Shown piece by piece: positions 57,588-64,000 of a stretch of DNA of 64,000 nucleotides; the first letter of the stretch is position 1, and the number at the start of each line of letters is the position of its first letter. The notes beneath the pieces were generated by a model. It saw nothing but the letters and a program-made list of their open reading frames with translations, was not told the DNA's origin and did no database searches. Origin of the DNA: Cupriavidus agavae (lineage in GTDB: Bacteria > Pseudomonadota > Gammaproteobacteria > Burkholderiales > Burkholderiaceae); the NCBI RefSeq assembly GCF_004217045.1, contig NZ_SGXM01000001.1:1612001-1676000 (forward strand), given 5' to 3'. The position numbers and the translations under genes are program-made.

Positions 57588-60335
57588 TCACGCCGCCGGC
57601 GCCCCCGGCGCGCCCGACGAACCGAGCGCCACGGTGCGCGGCTGGCCGTGGGCGACGATGGCTGCGATCAGCTCGGCCATCTGTACCGGTTTCGACAGGT
57701 GCCGCTGGAAGCCGGCCATCATTGCCCGAATCCGGTCCTGCGGCTGCGCGTGCCCCGACAGCGCGATGGCGGTCAGCCGGTGGTCCAGCGGTACATCCCG
57801 GTTCGATTCGAGCCGGCGCACCTCGCGCAGCACCGTGTAGCCGTCTTCATCGTCGAGCGCGATATCGCACAGCAGTACCTGCGGCCACGCCGCCGGCGCG
57901 GTGCGCGACAGCCAGCCGAGCAGGTCGCGCCCATGCGCGAACGCCTGCGCCTCGGCGCCGAGATCTTCCAGCGCCTCCACCAGCACCTCGCGCGTGGGCG
58001 GGTCGTCATCGAGCACCAGCACCTGGCTGCCGCGCAGCGTCTGCGGCCCGAGTGCCACCGGGTCGGCCTCGGCGAAGCTGGCAGGCGCCAGCACCTCGCT
58101 GACCGGGCGCATCGGCATGCGCAACTGCCAGGTGTGCCGCGCCGCATCGTGGGCCAGCGCAACGCCCGCGTCCGCCAGGCGGTCCTGCAGAGGCTGGAGT
58201 TCGCCGGCCGGCAGCGTGAGCCCCTGCGTGGAAGGCGTGGCCGAGAGCGTCAGCGACGCGTCGCCATGGCTCCGTTCGAGCCGCAACTCGATGCGCCCTC
58301 CTGCATCCACCGACGCCACAATGCGCTCGCAAAGCTCCCACAGGGCCTTCTGCAGCAGCCCCGGATCACCCGTGACGCGCAGCTCGGCCTCGCCCACGAC
58401 CGTGAACAGGTGGATGTGCCGCTGCGCAATGGGCTCGCGCAGTCCGTCGACCACGCCCGCCACGATGGCCTCCAGCCGAATCGGCTGCAACGCCAGCCGC
58501 TCCTCGGTGCGTTCGAGTTCGCGCTGCTGCTGTTGCAGGCGCCACATCTGCGCGTAGACGCCGCCGCGCGCCAGCAGCGCCTGATGCGTGCCGGCTTCGA
58601 CCACGCGCCCGTGCTCCATGACCAGGATATGGTCGGCATCGGCGATCGTGGACAGCCGGTGCGCGATGATGAACGCCGTGCGCCCCTTGGCCACGCTGGC
58701 CAGCTCGTGCTGGATCGCGCGCTCGGTGCGCGTGTCGAGCGCCGACGTGGCCTCGTCGAACACCACGATCGGCGGGCGCTTGAGCATGGCCCGCGCGATG
58801 GCCACGCGCTGCCGCTCGCCGCCCGACAGCCGCACGCCGCGCTCGCCCACCATCGTCTCGTAGCCCTCCGGCAGGCGGTCGACAAAGCTGTCGAGCTGCG
58901 CCGCGCGCGCGGCCGCCACCACATCCGCGTGCGAGGCCCCCTCGCGGCCGTAGGCGATGTTGTAATGGATCGTGTCGTTGAACAGGATGGTGTCTTGCGG
59001 CACGATCCCCACGGCCTCGCGCAGGCTGCGCTGCGTCACGAGCCGCAGGTCCTGGCCATCGACCAGCACCCGGCCGGAGTCGGGCTGGTACAGGCGGAAC
59101 AGCAGCCGGGCCAGCGTGGACTTGCCCGAGCCGCTGCCCCCCACCACCGCCACGGTCTGGCCCGCGCCCACGCGGAAGCTCACATCCCAGAGCGTCTGCC
59201 GGCTGGGGCCATAGCTGAAGTTGACATGCTCGAAGACGATCTCGCCCTGCCCCACCGCCAGCGGACGCGCGCCCGGCGCGTCGTCATCCTCGCCGGGGCG
59301 GCCCCGCGCATCGAGCAGCGCCCAGAGCCGCTCCACGTTGGTCATCGCATCGTTGGACTCCCGGAAGATGAAACCCAGCGTGTTCAGCGGCAGCACCACC
59401 TGGATGATGTAGGCGTTGATCAGCACGAGGTCACCCACGGTCAGCGTGCCCTGCGCCACGCGCTGCACGCCGAGCAGCATCACGCTGGCCACGCCGATGG
59501 CGATACAGGCGCTCTGGGCGATGTGCAGCGCGGACAGCGCGTACTGGTTCTCGATGCCGACGCCTACCCAGCGGTCCAGCAGCCGGCCCAGCCGCTGCGA
59601 CTCGAACGACTCCCGCGCGAAGTACTTGACCGTGTCGTAGTTCAGCAGGCTGTCCACGATCCGGCCGTTGGTCTGCGCTTCCACGGCATTGACCTTGCGC
59701 TGGACCCGCATGCGGCGCCGTGTCAGCAGCACGGTGCAGACCGTGTACAGCGCAAACACCACCAGGATGATGGCCGCGAACTGCCCGCCATAGGCGCTGA
59801 CCAGGATCACCAGCACCGCGGCAACTTCGAGCAGCGTGGGGACGATCGTGAACACGGCCACGCCCAGCAGGAAGCCGATCGCGGCAGTGCCCTTTTCGAG
59901 GTCGCGAATGATGCCGCCGGTCTCGCGCTGCGAATGGAAGCGGGCCCCGAGCCCATGCAGGTGCGCGAATGTCCGTGCCATGAAGCGGGCCACGGTGCCT
60001 TGCGCCACGCGCGCAAACACCACGTCGCGCAGCTCATTGAACGCGTTGCCAAGCAGACGCAGTACCGCGTACGCCAGCACCAGGAACACCGGCACGGTGA
60101 TCACGAGCCGCACGAACGGCCCGGCGCTGGCCGCGCCGGCAGGGTTCGCCAGGGTCTGGGTCGAGGCCGCCTCGTCGACGATCAGCTTGAGCACCAGCGG
60201 CACCGCCACCGTGGCCGCCTTGGCGAGCAGCAGCAGCGCCACGGCGGCGAGCACGCGCAGCCGGTGCGCCGAGATGGCGCACCACAGTTCGGCGGCGATA
60301 CGCCGGCGCGAGACCGGCGGTGCGGCATGAGGCAA
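57588..60335 (-). CDS. ABC half-exporter (Atm1/HMT1 type) fused to degenerate HATPase-like domain and response-regulator receiver
   Basis: A 915-residue fusion. Residues 20-330 form the six-helix type-I exporter domain. Residues 365-595 form the ATPase, with Walker A GGSGSGKST (399-407), signature LSGGERQR (503-510), Walker B IVVFDEATSALD and the H-loop IIAHRLS. These blocks (QDTILFNDTIHYNIAYG) place it with Atm1/ABCB6/HMT1. After a glutamine-rich linker, residues 615-745 resemble a histidine-kinase ATPase (RVTGDPGLLQKALWELCERI) without the N-box Asn or the DxGxG box. Residues 770-895 are a receiver domain with the acidic pocket 776-778, phospho-acceptor D824, S860 and K882. Start: TTG 60335 follows GGAG at good spacing; the first in-frame ATG is 60497 (969 aa) with no ribosome site. 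Confidence 0.88.
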   Translation of the reverse strand: MPHAAPPVSRRRIAAELWCAISAHRLRVLAAVALLLLAKAATVAVPLVLKLIVDEAASTQTLANPAGAASAGPFVRLVITVPVFLVLAYAVLRLLGNAFNELRDVVFARVAQGTVARFMARTFAHLHGLGARFHSQRETGGIIRDLEKGTAAIGFLLGVAVFTIVPTLLEVAAVLVILVSAYGGQFAAIILVVFALYTVCTVLLTRRRMRVQRKVNAVEAQTNGRIVDSLLNYDTVKYFARESFESQRLGRLLDRWVGVGIENQYALSALHIAQSACIAIGVASVMLLGVQRVAQGTLTVGDLVLINAYIIQVVLPLNTLGFIFRESNDAMTNVERLWALLDARGRPGEDDDAPGARPLAVGQGEIVFEHVNFSYGPSRQTLWDVSFRVGAGQTVAVVGGSGSGKSTLARLLFRLYQPDSGRVLVDGQDLRLVTQRSLREAVGIVPQDTILFNDTIHYNIAYGREGASHADVVAAARAAQLDSFVDRLPEGYETMVGERGVRLSGGERQRVAIARAMLKRPPIVVFDEATSALDTRTERAIQHELASVAKGRTAFIIAHRLSTIADADHILVMEHGRVVEAGTHQALLARGGVYAQMWRLQQQQRELERTEERLALQPIRLEAIVAGVVDGLREPIAQRHIHLFTVVGEAELRVTGDPGLLQKALWELCERIVASVDAGGRIELRLERSHGDASLTLSATPSTQGLTLPAGELQPLQDRLADAGVALAHDAARHTWQLRMPMRPVSEVLAPASFAEADPVALGPQTLRGSQVLVLDDDPPTREVLVEALEDLGAEAQAFAHGRDLLGWLSRTAPAAWPQVLLCDIALDDEDGYTVLREVRRLESNRDVPLDHRLTAIALSGHAQPQDRIRAMMAGFQRHLSKPVQMAELIAAIVAHGQPRTVALGSSGAPGAPAA

Positions 60336-60519
60336 TGCGGGCTCCGTTCCGGCAGACAGGACCCGTCTGGGGCGCAAGGTCCATGCCGGGGAAGCGGTCG
60401 CTCTGCACCCGGCCCGAGGCCCATGCCGCAGCCTCCCGAAAGCGGCCCCGCAGGACGCAACTTTTGCAGGAAGCGTGGCCTCGCGCGCTTCCCACATTGC
60501 AAACGTGGCGGACGCGCCG

Positions 60520-61092
60520 CTAGCGTTGCGCGTCGCGGATGCGCATGATGGTCTGGCGCGACACCTGGAGCCGGCGCGCGAGTTCGCTGACCGAGGTGCC
60601 CTGCCGCAGCGCCTCCCGGACATCGTCCTGGGTGCCCTGCGGCAGCGCCGGGCGCCGGCCTAGCCGGGCGCCGCGCTGGGCAGCCTGCTCGGCGCTGGCC
60701 TTCATGCGCGCGCTGCGCGTGCTCTGCTCCAGCGCGTTGGCAGCCTCCAGCGCGCGGCATACCGGCGAGTCGGTCACGGTCAGGTCGGCGTTGCCGGCCT
60801 CGATGCAGAGCAGCCGCACGCCGAGCGTGCGCAGCCGGGCTACCGTGCCGAGCACTTCCCGCAGCGACGCGCCAAGGTTCCTGAGATGGAACGTGACCAC
60901 CGTATCGCCGGGGCGCAGCCGGCGCAGCATTTGCTGCATGCGCGGCCGTTCGAGCGCCGGCATGGCGATCGGCACGCGTTCCCACCAGGCGAGCCCGAAA
61001 TCCACCACGAAGCCCTCGGCGTCGAGCTTCACGCACTCCGTTTCGAACTCGCCAAGGTTTCCGGCCTGGTTGGTGTAGATGTGAGTGGGCAT
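60520..61092 (-). CDS. Serine-recombinase-like DNA-binding protein, catalytically degenerate
   Basis: A 190-residue protein with the resolvase/invertase fold and a C-terminal Hin-type helix-turn-helix (TSVSELARRLQVSRQTIMRI). The overall pattern RPRMQQMLRRLRPGDTVV, then EQSTRSARMKASAEQAAQRGARLGRRP is that of Tn3/Hin resolvases. The catalytic serine motif (YxRVS) is replaced by YTNQAG, and LDRLGRS is replaced by LRNLGAS, so no strand cleavage is expected. It probably acts as a DNA-binding regulator. It lies upstream of the ABC-receiver gene on the same strand; no mobile-element ends, invertible segment or res sites were seen near it. Confidence 0.8.
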   Translation of the reverse strand: MPTHIYTNQAGNLGEFETECVKLDAEGFVVDFGLAWWERVPIAMPALERPRMQQMLRRLRPGDTVVTFHLRNLGASLREVLGTVARLRTLGVRLLCIEAGNADLTVTDSPVCRALEAANALEQSTRSARMKASAEQAAQRGARLGRRPALPQGTQDDVREALRQGTSVSELARRLQVSRQTIMRIRDAQR

Positions 61093-61272
61093 GTCCGTGT
61101 CGTGACGTCTGGGCGACGTGGCATGTGCAATGGGTCCAAGCTTAGCAGTCCGTACTCAATCGGGCCATTCCGGACATCCCGTAAACAGTGTCGGCCCTGG
61201 CCGATTCTCCGTACCATCGAGCCACGGACCCGGCTTGCGGCGGGCCCGGCCCGGGAGACAAGGAGGCCAGCC

Positions 61273-61548
61273 ATGGCAACACAGCAATACTATGGGCATA
61301 CGGTCGAAGGCGCTGCCATGTTTCTTGCAGAAGGCAACTGGCAGGCGTCGGGGCGCGTCGCGCAGTGTGGCGCCGTGGTCGTGCAGTCATGCACGATCGG
61401 CATTTTCCGGACGCGCGAACGTGCCATGGCCGAGGGGCTGGCGTGGGGCAAGCATTGGATCGATGCCAACCAGTGCTTCGACCACGCGCTGCCCGCTGAT
61501 CTGCCGTTCCCTGCGGAGCAGGCCGAGCAGGCAACGCCGGCGCCCTAG
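61273..61548 (+). CDS. Small protein of unknown function
   Basis: A 91-residue protein with a strong AGGAGG ribosome site. It has a short beta-rich core (YYGHTVEGAAMFLAEGNWQASGRVAQ, then VVVQSCTIGIFRTRERAMAEGLAWGKHWID). The pattern of a C-terminal helix after a GIFRTRERA turn recurs in small beta-proteobacterial proteins of unknown role, but I cannot name the family with certainty. It is divergent from the recombinase-like gene across 180 bases and converges on the hybrid kinase. Confidence 0.75.
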   Translation: MATQQYYGHTVEGAAMFLAEGNWQASGRVAQCGAVVVQSCTIGIFRTRERAMAEGLAWGKHWIDANQCFDHALPADLPFPAEQAEQATPAP

Positions 61549-61573
61549 CGGCCGCCGGGCCCCCGACCCCGCT

Positions 61574-64000
61574 TCAGCGGCCCGGCGACTGACGCAGCCG
61601 CAGCAGCGTCGACAGCAGATTGTCGACGATCACCGGCTTGGGCAGGTGCGCGTCGAAACCGGCATTGCGCGCCGCACGCACATCGCTCTCGCGCCCGTAG
61701 CCGCTCAGCGCGATCGCCAGCACGCTCTGCAGTTCCGGCTGCGCACGCAGACGGCGCAGCAGCTCGTAACCATCCATGTCTGCCATGCCGATGTCGGACA
61801 GCAGCAGGTCGGGCCGCTGCGTCATCATCTGCGCCAGCGCCGACCTGCCGTCGAACGCCACGTCGACGGTGGCCCCCTCCGACTCCAGCAGCACGCGGAA
61901 CGCCTCGACCGTCTGGGCGTCATCGTCTACCAGCATGATGCGCATGCCGTCGAGCAGCGTGGCCGACACCACCGCTGAAGGCTTGCCGTCCCGCGCGGCG
62001 CTGCCCACCGGCAGTTCCACCGTGAACGTGGCGCCCTCGCCGCGCCCCGGCGATGCCGCATGGACAGTGCCGCCGTGCAGCGTGACCAGTTCCCGTACCA
62101 GCGACAGGCCGATCCCCAGCCCGCGCGGGCGGCCCGTAGGGGCGCCGTCCTGCCGGAACAGGTCGAAAATGAACGGCAGCGCCTGCTCGGCGATGCCTTG
62201 CCCGGTATCCCGCACCGTAAAGCGCGCCATGTCGCCGTGGGTCTCCAGCAGGACCGTGACCTCCCCGCCCTCGGCGGTGAACTTCAGCGCGTTGCTCAGC
62301 AGGTTCCACGCCACCTGTTCGATGCGCGTCACATCCGCGTGGATCCACAGCGGCGCCTGCGGCAGGTTCACCGTCAGCGTGGTGCGCTGCGCGCGCGCCT
62401 CGTCGCGCACGGCGTCGGAGACCTGCCGGACCACTTCCACCAGATCCACGGGCTGGCGCGTGATCGACAGCTTGCCGGTGCGTACGCGCGACATATCGAG
62501 CAGATCGTCGATGATCTGCGCCTGGCTCAGCACAGTGCGGCGGATGGTGTCGGTGGCACGCGCGATCAGCGGGTTCTGGCGCGCCTCGGCCGAGCGCGAG
62601 ATCAGCTCGCTGCTGGCGCTGATCAGGTTCAGCGGGTGTTTGAGTTCATGCGACGCCACGGCCAGGAATTCATCGCGCTGCGCGTTGTCGTGGCCATGCC
62701 GCCAGCCCGACTCGTAGCGGGGCGCGCCCGGCGTCAGCACCTCGTCCAGGTCGCGTGCGATCTTGGCAAACCCGGACACGCCGCCCTCATCGAGCCGCGA
62801 CAGCACGCCGCTGGAGCGGAACCGCGAGCCATCCTTGCGCAAGTGCCAGCGGTCTTCCTCCACGCGGCCGAACTTGCGGGCGCGCGTCATTTCCTCGGCC
62901 GGCACCTTGCGGGCCCGGTCCTCGGGCGTGAACAGCATCTCGGCCGGCTGGCCCAGCATTTCCTTCTCTTCGTAGCCGAAGATGCGCTCGGCGCCGTGGT
63001 TCCAGCTGGTCACGTGGCCATCGTCGTCGAACGTGATGATGGCGTAGTCGCGCGTGCTCTCGGCCACGATGCGCATGCGGCGCTCGCCTTCGCGCAGCCG
63101 CTCCTCGGCCGACATGCGCGACGTGATGTCGATGAACGACAGCACCGCGCCGTCGATACGGTCCTCGGTGGTGCGGTAAGGCAGGAAGCGCGCCAGGTAC
63201 CAGTGGCCATCGGCGCTGCGCACCTCGCGCTCGATCAGCCGCAGCGAATCGAAGGCGTCGGTGGCATCGTCGGCCAGCTTGTCGTAGTCGAGCCGGTGCG
63301 TGATGTCCAGCAGCGAGCGGCCGATGTCCGACGGGATGATGCTGAAGACGTCCGTGGCGCGCGGCGTATAGCGCTTGATGCGCATGGTGCGGTCAACGAA
63401 AATCGTGCCGATATCGTTGGCCGTGATCAGGTTGTGCAGGTCGTCGTTGATCTTTGAGGTTTCCTCGACCTTCGACTTCAGCTCGGCATTGACCGTGGTC
63501 AACTCCTCGTTGATCGACTGCAGTTCTTCCTTGCTGGTTTCGAGTTCCTCGGTGGCCGAACGCAGTTCCTCGTTCATGGCCTGCAATTCCTCGTTCGACG
63601 CCTTCAGTTCCTCGGTGGACGTCTCCGACTGCTCGATCGTCGCCTGCAGCTGCTCCTTGGTGCGCTGCAGCTCGCGTTCGAGCTGGCGCACCACGGGGTC
63701 GGGCATCGGCTTCTGCTGCACGTCGGCGTCCGCGCTCATGCTGTCCTCTACCTCGTCGAAGAGGATCAGCACGAAATCGGCATTTGCCTCGGCGTCATGC
63801 ACCGGCCGCGCGATCATGTTGACGAAGAAGCGGCGCCCTTCGCGCGTCAGTTGCACGCGGCGCGCCTCCACGCTGTGGTTGGCCTGCAGCGCCTGGAAGA
63901 TGGCGGTGCGCAGTTCCAGCCGCAGTTCGGGCCGCACGGCCGCGATGATGTTGTGCGAAGGCTCGCCGCCCGCGTACTGCAGGAAGCGCCCGGCCCGGTC
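61574..64000 (-). CDS. CheB/CheR-PAS-type hybrid sensor histidine kinase, C-terminal part (cut by window edge)
   Basis: At least 808 residues; the frame is open to the right edge. From the N-side: the end of a CheR/PAS-like linker (about 63750-64000); a long heptad coiled coil rich in EELKASNEELQ (63440-63710), diagnostic of CheB-CheR-PAS kinases; two PAS domains (about 63100-63440 and 62760-63070); a HisKA domain with the H-box SHELKHPLN near 62650; a HATPase with N-box NLLSNALKF, DTGQGIA and GLGIGLSLV; and a receiver with LLLSDIGM and LPKP (61580-61940). All kinase and receiver residues are intact. The methylesterase/methyltransferase half, if present, lies outside the window. The ligand is unknown. 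Confidence 0.9.
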   Translation of the reverse strand, partial: DRAGRFLQYAGGEPSHNIIAAVRPELRLELRTAIFQALQANHSVEARRVQLTREGRRFFVNMIARPVHDAEANADFVLILFDEVEDSMSADADVQQKPMPDPVVRQLERELQRTKEQLQATIEQSETSTEELKASNEELQAMNEELRSATEELETSKEELQSINEELTTVNAELKSKVEETSKINDDLHNLITANDIGTIFVDRTMRIKRYTPRATDVFSIIPSDIGRSLLDITHRLDYDKLADDATDAFDSLRLIEREVRSADGHWYLARFLPYRTTEDRIDGAVLSFIDITSRMSAEERLREGERRMRIVAESTRDYAIITFDDDGHVTSWNHGAERIFGYEEKEMLGQPAEMLFTPEDRARKVPAEEMTRARKFGRVEEDRWHLRKDGSRFRSSGVLSRLDEGGVSGFAKIARDLDEVLTPGAPRYESGWRHGHDNAQRDEFLAVASHELKHPLNLISASSELISRSAEARQNPLIARATDTIRRTVLSQAQIIDDLLDMSRVRTGKLSITRQPVDLVEVVRQVSDAVRDEARAQRTTLTVNLPQAPLWIHADVTRIEQVAWNLLSNALKFTAEGGEVTVLLETHGDMARFTVRDTGQGIAEQALPFIFDLFRQDGAPTGRPRGLGIGLSLVRELVTLHGGTVHAASPGRGEGATFTVELPVGSAARDGKPSAVVSATLLDGMRIMLVDDDAQTVEAFRVLLESEGATVDVAFDGRSALAQMMTQRPDLLLSDIGMADMDGYELLRRLRAQPELQSVLAIALSGYGRESDVRAARNAGFDAHLPKPVIVDNLLSTLLRLRQSPGR

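Noticed and set aside
57648..60548. 966-codon open frame on the plus strand
   Set aside because: Antisense to the ABC-receiver fusion, with the same His/Arg/Gln-rich shadow composition and no recognisable motif.
60335..60623. Longer N-terminus for the ABC-receiver protein (start at 60497 or 60623)
   Set aside because: The added residues are Arg/Ala-rich with no fold and no ribosome site, and the longest version overlaps the recombinase-like gene. The TTG at 60335 has a well-placed GGAG.
60520..61092. Mobile element marked by the recombinase-like gene
   Set aside because: Catalytic residues are missing and I saw no terminal repeats, res sites, cargo or target duplication nearby.

Overview
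The window is GC-rich, densely coding DNA from a beta-proteobacterium, most likely Cupriavidus or a close relative (Burkholderiaceae). This is inferred from codon use, the CbtBA/cobalamin riboswitch module, the MetY, MocR and YdeP-type FdhF genes and the general gene repertoire. I saw no rRNA, tRNA, CRISPR array, insertion sequence or prophage.

Left end (1-7293, minus strand): two tandem, diverged copies of a TMAO-reductase-like operon, each in the order triheme cytochrome c, TorD chaperone, Tat-exported TorA-type molybdoenzyme. A strong Rho-independent terminator at 2480-2506 separates them, and the left-most TorA copy runs off the edge. The cytochromes are chimeric: a diheme, dehydrogenase-type front half joined to the C-terminal monoheme domain of TorC. 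Next come a YcgR/PilZ c-di-GMP effector, a FadR-type regulator with an L-2-hydroxyglutarate-type dehydrogenase, and a minus-strand run (LplT-Aas-like fusion, GST, aroC, MFS exporter with no normal start codon).

Middle (15.8-42 kb): a CBS-domain protein, metY plus an alpha/beta hydrolase, a DUF962 protein, YihY, wrbA, a DUF2069 protein, a D-2-hydroxyacid dehydrogenase, a MocR regulator with a small winged-helix protein, fdhD with a YdeP-like FdhF, a HipBA-like pair, a secondary carboxylate/amino-acid symporter with a periplasmic binding protein, an MscS-type channel, a LysR/MFS/creatininase group, an SDR enzyme, and three secreted or lipid-anchored proteins (small lipoprotein, diheme peroxidase, 740-aa phosphatase-like lipoprotein).

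Cobalamin island (42.3-47.1 kb): a clear cobalamin riboswitch upstream of cbtB-cbtA, with a divergent CobC-like phosphatase that has lost its catalytic histidines. It is bordered by two different 2-oxoglutarate/Fe(II) oxygenase genes and an unrecognised membrane protein.

Surface-glycan region (47.1-57.5 kb): eight tightly packed minus-strand genes encode four glycosyltransferases, a NodU/CmcH carbamoyltransferase, the heptose phosphatase GmhB, an SDR and a HbpS/GlcG-like protein. They diverge from a GT4 glycosyltransferase and a UDP-glucuronate decarboxylase. Together they suggest a carbamoylated glycan that may contain heptose and xylose.

Right end (57.6-64 kb): an Atm1/HMT1-type ABC half-exporter fused to a degenerate histidine-kinase ATPase-like domain and a full response-regulator receiver. 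Beside it lie a serine-recombinase-like protein that has lost every catalytic signature, a small orphan gene, and a CheB/CheR-PAS-type hybrid histidine kinase cut by the window edge. The ABC-receiver fusion is the most unusual object in the window.
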